Shown here: in pieces, positions 32,263 to 44,289 of the stretch
Layout of the letters: each line of letters starts with the position of its first letter
How positions within the stretch are numbered: position 1 is the stretch's first letter
From: Epiperipatus broadwayi
Lineage: Eukaryota; Onychophora; Udeonychophora; Euonychophora; Peripatidae
Reading direction: 5' to 3'
NCBI GenBank assembly: GCA_028023455.1
Contig: JAQFVV010006245.1
Location: 5,449,276-5,513,275, forward strand
DNA: 64,000 nucleotides
The notes under the pieces: generated by a model
The model's database searches: none
Told to the model about the DNA's origin: nothing
The model's input: the letters and a program-made list of their open reading frames with translations, nothing else
Translations under genes and position numbers: made by a program

Positions 32263-33510
32263 TTTTGTCATAACAGTAAACCAGAGAACAAAAGAATTTA
32301 CTGCATAAACCATTAAAAATAGAAATACTCAATCAACATCAAATACAATGCCTGCTAGTGATATTGCCTCAAATGTAATTGTTAAACTTCGGAAATCTTT
32401 TGGCGATAGTGAATATCTAAGAGAAGTTATGGTTAAAATGTACACTTGTTCATTTTGAAGATTTTGAAAACAACAAAAAAAAAATTATTCAAAAAATAAA
32501 AGATAACCTTTGTGTAGAAATATTGTAAAAGATAGACTTGTAAATTGTATTTATAAATTACATAGTATTATGATAAATTACTTTTCCCAATAAAATGCAT
32601 CTTAAATTTATCTATTAATTATCCCACTATTGTTTTATAACATCAAAGCAATGTTTAAAGATTCGAGTAAACATAAAATTTAATGAAAATGACAAGCATT
32701 GATACCCAAAATTTAATACAGTGATTATTATTAGATTACTTTATTAATCATATTAAGTTTAATTAATGCAGAAAAAAATTATACTAGGCTTGCTTATTCT
32801 ATTACTGTCATGTAAGATAAGAGTGTAATAAAATCATAGAATTATCCAAACTCTTTTCAAAGATTGTCTATCTGCTGTTTCATTTTTTTTGTGATTTAAC
32901 ATTAAATCTTGTTATTGATTTTTTATTGGATAGTAAAATAGTGTGAGGCAGACATTATAATTTAAATATAATAGTAGCCTGCTGTATAAATATTTACTTG
33001 GAAAAAAATATAAGAAATTGAATATAGCATTTCTAATTCTGAATTAATAGCCTCATTCTGAACTTGACAAGAACTTAATATACACACAAGTATAATTGTG
33101 GCTTCTTTCTTCAAAGCAATCATTTAAAAGAACAGTAAAAGAAACTTTGATGATAACATTTTTTAAATCTGAAGCCATCATTCTCATGATAACATCCTTT
33201 GATGTTAAAGGAAGTTGGTTTTTAAAATGAATTATGGGAAGGCTATTTTGTTTTGTACGTATAGGTTGTGTGTTTAGTTGAATTTCACTTGAAAAGGTCT
33301 ATTTGTTAATAAATGAAACCATGGTTGTGGAAGAATTGCAGTAAAATTTGTTATTTTGGCTAGTATTGTAATGTTATATAATTTTCTATTTTATTCATAA
33401 TTACTAGTATAGCACTAGACAGTATTTAATTTTTGTATATTATTATTTTAAATATTTATAATATCAATTTTAAATATATTAAATTTATTAAGCGCTAGCA
33501 AATGATCTAA
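32263..33510. other. AT-rich region without recognisable gene
   Basis: I see no coding, RNA or repeat signal that can be supported. Confidence 0.5.
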
Positions 33511-33511
33511 T

Positions 33512-33735
33512 AATAACATGAAAGACTAAAACCTTCGACAGAAGCACCTTAAAATGCTTATGTGACAGACAATCAGATGTAATAATGACTACACATGGAA
33601 CTTCCAACTTTTTCTCATATTCTGACTTGTGTTCTTGAATTGGGAGTTCCACATGCAGTCATTATTACATCTGATTGGCTGTCACATAAGCATTTTAAGG
33701 TGTTTCTGTTGAAGGTTTTAGCCTTTCATGTTATT
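33512..33735. mobile_element. 224-bp hairpin (MITE-like) element
   Basis: Left arm 33512-33608 and right arm 33639-33735 are reverse complements over about 97 bp with only a handful of differences, separated by about 30 bp. The ends read AATAACATGAAAG and its complement. Landmarks are ACCTTAAAATGCTTATGTGACA on the left (only partly quoted) and TGTCACATAAGC on the right. The full structure can fold into one long stem. Size and symmetry fit a miniature inverted-repeat transposable element, though the transposase family is unknown. The frame 33595-33810 is incidental. Confidence 0.85.
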
Positions 33736-33739
33736 AATG

Positions 33740-35080
33740 TCAATTTTAATATCCGATATCTCTTTTTTGCTAATGGGTCCAGAGCAACTGACTTCACAGA
33801 CTTAGGATAGTTTCTCTATTGCTTTGTATAAAAAGATAGAAAAATATTAGTTTAAATTATAAAACACATAAAAGGAAAACTTGCTTGCATATTTGTTTAT
33901 ATAATTTTCCAAGTAATTATAGACAATTATTATAATTGATTGCTTTCTACACACACACACAAACCATGTATTTGTATAATTGTCTATATGCATAGATAGG
34001 TAAATTGTTAATTAAATAATGTTTTTTTCCTCTATTTTTTTAAAAAAACTTTTTATAATTGATCTGCTAATTCTTATCATGAGAGAATGTAGTGCCATCT
34101 AGTAAAATTAAAGAAAATTATCATTATTTTTTAATGTTTCAATCTACTGCTTGTATGACCTAATTCTGAGTAGAATTTTAAATTTGATAAATGGCATTGC
34201 GATGACAGACAATGATTTACTTTCTCTAGACATTAAATAAAATACTATAATACATTGTTCTTTGAGTGTTAAAATATCCATTCGTTCTTTTGCAAAAGCT
34301 TCATAGTCAATAAGATAAGAATAAGCATTTAACAGTTGTTGAGAGTGATGGAGAAGAATTTTAAAAAGGTTTTCAATCAAATTAATTATTTAATGGTATC
34401 TCTAATAATATTTATACATAAAGGATAATCCAACAGACATCATATTTTTCATGATTTTTTTTTTTAATACAGATATTTATATAAAAGAATTGTCTCAAAT
34501 TAAATTGTACACTATTTTTTTTTGTTAATCTTTATTGCTTTATAGTTCTTTGTAAAATTCTAACATACAATTCATGATGTTATCTCTTTTTTTAAAATAA
34601 TGTCCTTGTTTTTTTTTAAATCAACTTTATTTCTAATAACAAGATGTCATTTTATATTTTTGCAACTGTTATTCATTTCTGTAACTTTGCCTGCCATTTC
34701 ACAGTTATATATTTTTAGATTTTCATTAACTTTTTTTCCACCATTTTTTTTTTAAAAAATTGCAAATATTCAATTTTAGTAAATGAGATGTAATAGCCTT
34801 TTCATGGCTCACCCTGAAAATTGTATGCATTAGCATATGAAACAAATAGTTTTCATATAGAAACCACCATTCATCTTGATGAACTTTTGATTAAAGACAA
34901 CAAAATATGAAATCACACAATAAAACTATTTTTGAACTCCAGAAACATCATTTTGGATAGCTGCACCAGGATTCCACAGATAAGGATCCCAGGCTCTTAA
35001 AATAACAAATAACTACATAGTATTGTGTTGGCTACCATGGATTCCCCAAGTGCCAGGTATACTTTCTATACAGCAACACT
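33740..35080. other. AT-rich region without recognisable gene
   Basis: Contains a short (CA)n run near 33950. No supported gene, RNA or repeat copy was found. Confidence 0.5.
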
Positions 35081-35084
35081 CTTC

Positions 35085-36420
35085 ACTTAGAGAACCAATA
35101 TCTAAAATGGAGATTCTCAACAAATTAATAGTAATTCAGGGATTCGTTATTCTTCTAATAATGCATGTCTTCTTCGAATTCCTGGATTTACTTTGATTTT
35201 TGATAAAATCCATTGCAAACATAAGTTGGCTATTTTTGTTTCAAGACATCTGATAAACAACTTCTATTGAAAGTAGTTCAAATGATATTGCAACAAACAA
35301 TTTTGATAGATAATGTTTACAGGTGCACTATTTACAAATCTTCTATTACAAATTGGCTCTACTCTTCTTTTCTGTATTTTTTTTTAGATCTTTTATATTT
35401 ATAGAAGATTTCAATTCTCACTATTCTATTAGAGATATAGAAATGAGAATCAAGCAGGTTGTCAATTCAATTTAAAATGGATGCATTTAAACAATATGCA
35501 CTTACTTTATAATGCTAAGCAAGGAATAATAGTTTATTCAGACACATGGTGAACAAAAATAATTCTGGATTTATATTTTATTTTGCCAAAAAATTATTTA
35601 TCATTACCTGCTGAGCTATTAATATTGGATTATTTTACCAAAGTCAACATAACTAAATCTAATCACTTTTGATATCCATATTCCTATAGTTGAAAGTTAT
35701 CCTTTTCCTAAATGGGATTTATGGAAAGCTAATTGTAGTGGAATATTCATAGAATCTCTCCAATTCTCTCTTGTTAGGATATGTTTAATAAACAAACTCA
35801 TTCTTTTAGGGATATTGAAAGTAGTTCATTCCAGATTGGAACAAAACCAGCAATGATCTTTCTAACCAATTTTTGTCTACCAATATTCCAGAAATTTCTG
35901 ACAAACTTGTAAAATCACTGGACAATACCAGAAAAGAGACTGACAAGCAAAACTTTATAAGATCTTTGTATGGTCATGTCTCTAATTATGAAAGTTTGGT
36001 GGATATAAAGCTATTTCTATAAAAAAAATATTACTTTTACTGCTAATGAGCTTATCACTCTTATATGTCAGAGTTCTAAACCCACAATTTTAAAGAACAA
36101 GAATAAATGTCATTAGAGCAGAATTCCAAGCTTATCTTTAACATTTTTTTCACTATTATCAGACTGATAAAACCTGTAGATGTTAATGAACTTGAAGGTG
36201 CCTTGGATTGTCTTAAATCAGAAAAGAACCTAAAGCAAAAGTTTTAAAACTATTAATTAATATTATTCTTACAGGAAGTATTCTATAAATTTAGCATGAA
36301 AGTCTTAAAATCGAATAAACTTAGCAAAAATTATTAGTTAAAGGTATTCTAGATCCACAATCTATTTACTCGTATCACTCTGTTCTTTGGTTACTAACCA
36401 TTCATTGTAGTAGATAATGA
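35085..36420 (+). pseudogene. CR1/jockey-like LINE, endonuclease and start of RT, decayed
   Basis: Readable pieces in plus frames are LRIPGFTLIFDKIHCKHKLA and VSRHLINNFY (35170-35260), an RRFQFSLFY block that sits where relatives have a GDFNSH-type motif (35400-35430), and LDLYFILPKN with LSLPAELLILDYF (35570-35640). NFIRSLYGHVSNYESL (35950-36000) and VDVNELEGALDCLKSEK, the usual lead-in to the RT domain (36178-36230), follow. Stops and frameshifts are frequent and the RT core is not found. CR1/jockey assignment is by motif order only. Confidence 0.6.
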
Positions 36421-37740
36421 TTTTACAGCATTCGGGATATAAAGGTCATAATTTATTTTTGTTTGTCACTAGTTTTAATATATATATAAAATAAGCATTT
36501 ATACATTCATGAAACCCTAATCATTATTATAATGAAGAACTATTAAACCTTCTGAATAAGAAGATAATGATGGGTTTTTTGGTCTAAAATTAAGTAAACA
36601 ATACTAGGCTTACTGTGTTAGTGGATGTATGGTGAAGAACAGCTAATTTGTATTAGTTTCAAATGTGATCAATTTTATGGAAATAATAACTCTGCAATGA
36701 TTAAAATGTTTTTTTTTAAAGCATCAGAGAGAAATCAAAGCATTTTCTTTTAGTTAACAGTAAACTTTTTTTGTTAATCCATTTATTGACCAGTTATGCA
36801 ATAATTAACTGAAATGGATATGGACTGAATACTTATAAGAAAAATTCTAAGCTTGCTTGGGACTTGAAAAATTCCAGATATCAGCCAGATTCAAATTCTG
36901 TGTTTTGGACATGTGTAAGGATGTAAACAATTAACTAATGTTATAATTAAGTGTAGAAGATTGTAGAAAGTAGTAATGTTGAGTATAATTATTCGATAAT
37001 AAAAATAACAGAAATTGTTATACAGTATTTTCTTTAAATATATAAAAAAGTTCTTGTCATCATATATTTTTAATCATTACCTTTTGCATTTGTCTCTGGC
37101 AATCCCACTTATTTACTTAAGTAATCATCTTATATATATATTTATATTTACAAACAGCATCTTTATAGAGAACTAATAATTAAATTATTGAAAACAAATT
37201 ACTCATATGCAATTCTATTAGGTTTATGGAATTATTAATAGTTTTTATTTGTGTGTCTTGGTTTCAAATTAACGTTAATATTTACAATTTAATTTATAAG
37301 TGTCAAACTTTCTATATTTTCAATTTTGACACTATTTATTTAAAAATACATTAATAGTCATTATTAACCATCTCTTAGAATAGAGATTATCATATTATTC
37401 GTTGGTAACCAATTAAAGATAATATATTTGATTTTTAATATAAACACATGAAGAATTAATCCAATTTTTTTTTCCATATATATCTTTTTAGATATACTTA
37501 AAACTTCTACTCCACCACATATGAATGAAGCATCTTTTTCAGATGTCCTTATTCATATGGTTCAAGAATATGTAATGAAGTGGAAATTAAAGCTAATAAT
37601 GTAATTTAGGGGAAATGAGGTATTGCAATGTAAATATAATCATATATATATATATATGTGTGTGTGTATCTATTTTGATAATTTGTAGGAATTACTTCCA
37701 TTATTATATATATATTTTTTAAAAATTGAACTTAAGAGTT
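36421..37740. other. AT-rich region without recognisable gene
   Basis: Includes an (AT)n/(GT)n run at about 37640-37668. Nothing else is supported. Confidence 0.5.
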
Positions 37741-37744
37741 TTCC

Positions 37745-38220
37745 GTCTATATTCATTTCCACTGCATATCAAACACCAGACACACATTACATGTGAAAAA
37801 GATAGCTGATCCCCAATGTACATATTTCATTCCGAACCAGCATTCATCAGTTGGCCCTGATCATAATCTTCCACACATATATACAATCCATGCTCAGCTT
37901 ATATTAAGATAGCAGTTCTATAAACATTAATGCATAAGGCTTCCCTTCCAACTATTCAACTATCCATTTCATTGAAAAACCAATGATGGAACCCTCAAAG
38001 CCCTTGATGGATTTGATATTGTATTCAAACTCATGTAGACATTATCAGACCATTATATTGAGATATATTAATAGGAGAGGATGGGCTGAAAGAAATACTT
38101 GTATATTAAGGATGAGCTATCTTTTTTCACATGTATGTGATCATGTGTATCCGTTATTTGAGATGGAGTGGAGGACGAATATAGACTGAAAATCCTAAAT
38201 TCAAATCCCTTTATTTATAT
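37745..38220. repeat. Family 3 repeat arranged as an inverted dimer
   Basis: The left side contains ACATGTGAAAAAGATAGCTGA (partly quoted), CATATTTCATTC and ACCAGCATTCATCAGTTGG, matching the copy at 53487. The right side contains the complement (GAGCTATCTTTTTTCACATG) and then GAGATGGAGTGGAGGAC with CCTAAATTCAAATCCC. The latter reads on the plus strand as a tRNA-like head with a B box. Thus two copies meet head to head with about 200 bp of shared body between. Confidence 0.65.
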
Positions 38221-38224
38221 AAAA

Positions 38225-39435
38225 AAAAACACCACGAATGAATAGACTAATTAATTTGTTTTTGTAGATAGGAACTAATTTTGAAAGCATAATTTACTTA
38301 GTATTATAGAAGTTGAGTTTGTGGGTGACTGCATTCATTAGCTAGATTTTACTAAAGGATTTTTTTAATTGTTGAGCAATTGCTGCAGTTTTACAGATAT
38401 AATGAACTTTGTTTATTTTTTTAAAAAGTAAATTAAACGTACAGTATTATATTTTAATAAATTACATGTGTATAGAGAACCATGATATTAAAGGTAGGCA
38501 AACAGTCAACTGTCTAGTGATAATTGATTAATGAAGTCGTGAGACTGTTGATTGTCAAGTTAAAGAAATGGGCTACATGTTTGACTTATCTAGGTCTCTA
38601 TAGCTCTGCATATCTTCTGTAGACAGTCTGATGGGGACAAGCAATAGGATAATACTCTATCAATATTAGTAGTAGTTTGTCATTGTTTTATAATCCCTTT
38701 AACATAATTCTACTAGCTTACTAGTTAGTAGTACTCACAATTTTAATGAACTCATTACATCATGAATTAAAATCTTTTTACATTATAATTTAAACTTTCA
38801 ATCTTCTCTTTTTTCTGGAATTGTGTGTGTGTGTGTGTGTTTTGTATCTAAAATAATAATCAAAAACACATGAAGAGGAATAAGTAGAAATATTTGAAAT
38901 TAATATGGAAAAAGAAAATAAGCATTTCTTTAAACGGAACAAAGATATTAAATTTTAGCAACTTCAGATTACCAGCAATAATGATTAAAAGTTGATTCTT
39001 TATTATCTTCATTTGTTGCTTTAACTACTTGTATTGAAAACATTAAATTTTAGTGTAAAATCACATTCTTTTTGCTTCTTTTCATTTTTTATTTATAAAT
39101 CCTTCTAGGTTACATTATATATTTATAACGTATGTTCAATCAATAACGAAAAGGGGTGGGGTAAAGTCCTGGTGTGGGTCATCAGAAATCATTTTGATAA
39201 TAATAAATCAATTTAAATGTAATCAATAAATTTTCACTACAGGTATATTGATAAAGTAAAAGAGGAAAATGTTAATAATTAAAAAAAAAGTATTTAGTTC
39301 TATTACGTATGTGATATATATAATATTAAATATCAGAAGTTTTATATATAAAAGATTTTTTCTGTAAAAAAAAAATCTCAGTGCACTTATAGTGTGGCAT
39401 TTACTCACTAGAAGGAGTTACATAGTAGATATAAA
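38225..39435. other. AT-rich region without recognisable gene
   Basis: Contains a (GT)n run at 38823-38840. No supported gene. Confidence 0.5.
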
Positions 39436-39439
39436 ATTA

Positions 39440-40110
39440 ATCGTTAAGAAACAAAATGCTAGTATTTCTAATGCTTGAAAATAATTCATTTAGAAAAAGA
39501 AAAAAAATCTACAGCTAAATATGTAATAAATAAAAATAATATATTTAGAAACTAAATCAATTCTGAATAAATAGATCTTGTTTTATGTTTTACTTAAGTG
39601 GCATCTAAATAATGTACAGTTTGCTGGGTTTTTTTTTTTTTAGAATTTGTGTGATTTATCTATGTCATGCTTATAATGCATGAAAATAATTTATTTGGGG
39701 GGGGGGGTCCACAGGCATATGTGTAACAAATAAAACAATAGGAATAACATTTTTAGCAATAAAATCAATACGGAATGATTGTCATCAATTATATCCTTCA
39801 GTACTTTGTGCTTTTTAAAATATTGTATATATTCATTTTGCATTGGTTTAGTTGCTAAATATATTATCCTGTTTTTATTTATTATCCTTCTTTTGGATTA
39901 CTTCTTTTTTTAAAGTCTACTGAAGCATATTATTTGTATTTTGTTGAAAATAAAATATGTTTTTATTGTGTAAAATATGAAACAATCTACTCATTCTGCA
40001 TTGATGTGGTTGCTAAATATATTATTTTCACGATTATATTTATTGTATTTACTATTGCTTTTTTTTTTTTTTTCTTAGATAAATGATTTTCAAGTATTGA
40101 AAATATGAAC
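39440..40110. repeat. Degenerate tandem array
   Basis: TAATGCTTGAAAATAATTCAT (39470) recurs as TAATGCATGAAAATAATTTAT (39676), shown here only in part. GCATTGGTTTAGTTGCTAAA (39841) recurs as GCATTGATGTGGTTGCTAAA (about 40000). Unit spacing is about 205 and 160 bp. A 10-G run lies at 39699-39708. Confidence 0.55.
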
Positions 40111-40699
40111 ATTTTATTTCTTATTGGTCATTTTTTCATTGTTTTTTTTTTGTATATGCTATACTCCATCTGTGTAGATTTCTGATTATAAGTATACTAA
40201 ATTCCCTGTCTATTTAACTTTATACTTGATAAGAATTTCAAAAACATATTTTCTTATAAAAAAAAAAAAAAAGTGAATTATGTTAAATAAATGAAGAAAA
40301 TGAGAATTTTCTATTTAAACCGTGTAAAAAGATACTTAAAATTCTTTATTGTCAAAAGATTAATTCATTTCATTCGCTATTATAGAAACCACACTCTGAT
40401 GTCAAGAATCTGAAGTGATAATTAAAATAATATATAATAGTAATAAACAGCCACTAAAAAATGAGTATATTCATTTCAATTCCAAAAAAAAAAAAAATGG
40501 GATGAAGAGAGAGAAAAGGAAAATTACTCTAGAAATGAGTTTCGTGATGACTTATACAAACCGATCTCTGAACCAAAAATACAACCACATGCAGATGATC
40601 CTAGTCCAATTTTCTTTTTACTTGTTATTTTACGATGGGTTCTTTGAATTTATTCAGCAGAAAACTGTTCTTTACTGAAATACTTCAACAATATGTCTA

Positions 40700-42290
40700 A
40701 TTGCAGCTTTTCAAGTTATTCTGTTCTTATCATACCTCCTAGTGAAAACAATTGTCATTGCACTTTTTTGAAATGTCTTTGAGATACTCCTTGTAATGTA
40801 GATTGGGTCTATCTTATGAACTTATTCTTAAATTCACCATAGAACACCTTTTTATGAAGTTTTCTATTGTTCAGTCATTTTCATACTACCCATTTCAATG
40901 AAGATGTGATTTTACAATAATGATCTCAATAATGTCACATTCAGCAAGGTGAAAAACATTGATTGTTTTATGATTTTGGCATTGTAGTTTATCCTTAAAT
41001 GAAACTTCTCTAATGTCTTCATATTGCACTGATAGGGCATCCAAGTTTCACATCCTTGCAATAAATTAGATAAAATAACAGCTCTATATACAGTTAACTT
41101 AGTTGCAGTAGTTATTTTCATGTGATTAAATATTCTATCTTTTAACATCAGTAGCATAGTGAAATCTGTGTTGTACCTCTACACCAAGATATTTAGATTG
41201 GTTTACATTCTCAAGTTGATAATCATTCAAGATAAAGGTTGCTGAGGATTTTGCTTCTGTTTCTGGTTGATAAAGAACATGAATTATTTTAACATTAATT
41301 AATAAACCAAGTGCATTCAAAACCACTAAACATCACATGATCACCATTTTTTATGCTTGCACATAACTGTTATTAACACAGGCAAAACCCTTCATACACT
41401 AGTGCCACTCAGTGCTAGTCAGAGTAATCACTGGATGCCAGAAGGCTTGTGCATAAAATCCCCATCTAGTGCCTATTCATCCAATATCCTCAGACTAGTT
41501 TCTGGCTTGTGGCTTTCATCGATGAGGAGCATTAGATCTGAGAGCATTCTAGATCTTAGATTCCAATGCAACCCTCCAGCAGCTACCTTTTATCTCTATT
41601 TAACTACAAAACTATGAGAATAAAATTGAAAACACAATAATATTGGATGAGTAGGCATTAGATGGGGATTTTATGCACAAGCCTTCTGGCATCCATTGAT
41701 TACTCTGGCTGGCACTGAATGGCACTACTATATGGAGAGTTTTGCCCATGTTAATAACAGTTGTGTGCAAGCATAAGAAATGTTGATCATGTGATATTAG
41801 TGGGTTGACACCAATCCTGCCTAATAGGATAGTGGTGGCTATGGTTGTTAAAGAGCCAAAGAGACCATGGGTACTGAACTGAATTCAGACCATATGACTG
41901 TATAAACTATTGAGCTTAGATTGAAAATATTATTGTTTTCAAATTTTATTCTTATAGTTTTGTAGTTAAGAGATTTAAAGCTGGCTGCTGAAGGGTTGCA
42001 TTGGATCCTAAGATCTATGTGCAGTGTTCTCAGATCCAAGGCTCCTCACTGATAAAAGCCACAAGCCAGAAACTAGTCTGGGGATATTGGATTAGGCACT
42101 AGATGGTGATTTTATGTTCAAGCCTTCTGGCATCCATTGATTACTCTGGCTGGCACTGAGTGGCACAACTGCATGGAGAGTTTTGTCTGCATTCAAAACA
42201 TTAAGAACATTCTGTAAATCATTTTTGAACTGGCATAAATTGCACAATCAGCATACATGTAAGATATAATGAAAAGTTTGGGATATTTGT
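40700..42290 (-). pseudogene. CFDP2-like LINE reverse transcriptase, decayed, split by fold-back element
   Basis: Minus strand, same family as 23483-25360. Upstream of the insertion (42200-42290) the reading is YADCAIYASSKMIY-like, retaining a catalytic-type aspartate. After the insertion come LGLLINVKIIHVLYQP, SSATFILNDYQLENV and SKYLG (41170-41320), then ITTATKLTVYRAVILSNLL, GCETWMPYQCNMKTLEKFHLR (quoted in part) at 40960-41110, and the C-terminal tail to about 40700. Frameshifts and stops break it. The foreign segment 41324-42187 is bounded by TGCATTCAAAAC duplications, so the LINE was there first. Confidence 0.8.
41324..42187. mobile_element. Composite fold-back repeat, 864 bp, with 12-bp target duplication
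   Basis: TGCATTCAAAAC at 41312-41323 and 42188-42199 flanks the insert. It consists of one fold-back (41324-41806) with arms of about 160 bp each: ACATCACATGATCACC to CATCCAATATCC on the left, and its complement at 41643-41800. This is followed by a second unit in reverse orientation (41807-42187: TTGACACCAATCCTGCC, GTACTGAACTGAATTCAGAC, GGGGATATTGGAT). The whole entered the LINE as one piece, because a single duplication encloses it. No coding capacity, no poly-A. Confidence 0.75.
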
Positions 42291-42299
42291 AGTTTATTA

Positions 42300-43585
42300 T
42301 GTGTCAGTTTTTTAATGGCTGAAGGAGGCCTGTGTGAGTCACATCAATGTTGAATGGTTCATGGATTGACTCACAGCTGAGAAAGATAATAAAATAATAT
42401 TTAATAAATTGAATTTTTTTTTTTATGTTTAACCTGCCTTTTCTATGTTCACATATTACGTGGCCTTCCGAGTAATTGAACATATAATTCTGATAATGGT
42501 TGAAACTGATAAAATGTGATGAGATTAACATGTCTGTCCAAATTGAATTAGATTTATAATTAAAAATGTGAAGTTGTTAGCATAAACAGATGGGCCTTGA
42601 GTTTAAATTTTTAGGTATACAGGTAAAGTATCCAGAATAGTTGCAAGTATATTTTATAAAAGTCCTGATGTGATGTTAAATGGTAATTGAAATGAATGAA
42701 CACCTCACAATTGTCTACACAATTGTCTATTCTACTAATTCATGAAGTGATTACACTATTTATACACCATGCTTGTATTCAATCAAAGAACCCAAGTCTG
42801 TTCACTTTTTATGAACGATCAAGGAAAGAAAATCTCTCCTTCACAAAGATAAGGTAAAGTAATAATAAAACTTAAGTAATAAATAACTTTTCGCTATTGT
42901 TGTTTTATGTGTAAAATATGTGCATTTTTTTCTGAATTATTAAAATATAAAAGAAATATGATTTAAGAAGAGAGTAAGTCTTTAGAAATATATTATTTCC
43001 AAGCATCATAGATACTAGTAATGTCAACAGAAAAGCATACTTCTTTTTTAAACTGCAATTAAAAAAAAAAATTTTTTTATCAGAACTTAATTTATTGGCA
43101 TTAAGATGATATTCATAAAATTTTGACTATTTACAAATATTATGCGAAAAATACAGGCATAAGAAACCAATCTGAAAAATTCCCTCAAAAAACTATTAAA
43201 TTTTCGAAGTTTTTTACTTATAAACTTTATTTTATAATATATATTTTAATAATTTATATGTATTTTTCAGATCTTTGAGAATGAGTATATTTGTGATTAG
43301 ATGTATCGTCAGAAATGTACTGTAAAAAATATATTTTTTAAAAAATAAATAGTTCATTGGAGGCCATAGGCCCTCTAGCAATTTTTTATGAAGGAACAAT
43401 GAATGAGAAAGCATTATTCACCGGCCTGCTAATTTGCTAGATGATGAGGATATGAGCAGTTTTCAATTATTATTTTGTCCCCTAGCTAAAAACATCTGAA
43501 TACCCATTTACTAACCAGTGTTGGATGGTAAACTGCATTAGTAATGGGCCAGCTGCTTGAAAGAAAAATCATAATCTGAAAATAA
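42300..43585. other. AT-rich region without recognisable gene
   Basis: I see no supported feature. Confidence 0.5.
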
Positions 43586-43589
43586 TTTT

Positions 43590-43665
43590 ACTTGACCATG
43601 ATTTGAACTTCTAGTCATATGCATAGCAGATGTTATTCAATCTCTGCACTATGGGCCTTTTATAT
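43590..43665 (-). repeat. Possible tRNA-derived SINE fragment
   Basis: On the minus strand GGCCCATAGTGCAGAGATTG is followed 30 bases later by CTAGAAGTTCAAATCATGG, an A-box/B-box-like arrangement of tRNA type. The acceptor and anticodon stems do not pair convincingly, so a true tRNA gene is unlikely. Single copy in this window. Confidence 0.3.
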
Positions 43666-44289
43666 AATGTTTATACCTCATATATTGTTTAAAAAAATGT
43701 AAGTACAAATTAATAATCAATCTTCAAATTATAGGTTAAAAATTACTTTACTCTCCCCTCCCCCCCTTCATACAAAGTTCACAGGGAATTGATTTAATTA
43801 ATTCAAATTCAATATTTCTTTCCAAATTTGATAACGTATTTCATGTTTAGTAATTTTCATCCACAATATCTGATTGCAAATGTTTTTGATCCACATGTGG
43901 AAATAATTGCTTTTTTCTAACAGTAGGTGTTTTTATTGCTTTTCTAGTTATAAGAAGAATTATTTCAAACAGTTGAATGACTGTTTGGATTTCATTTTCA
44001 AACCTTAATTTATTCACAAAGGTATGTTAACATATTTAAAAAGAACAAGAAAATCAGATGATACAAGAAGAGGTTAATGTTATACATGCTTTGCTAAAAA
44101 TGAATGTTCTTGTATTACAAAGTCTTTAAATTGTTGTAAGAAGTACAAGGATGCAGAATGGTCAAGATTGCTTTGATAGTATCAGTTAGATGTATCAAAG
44201 TTTTAATGGGTGGGAGCATTATTGGATTCAGTGATTTAAACTTAACTTGATTTGTTTAGGGGATGAGATAGCATATGTGTTAGCTGCTA

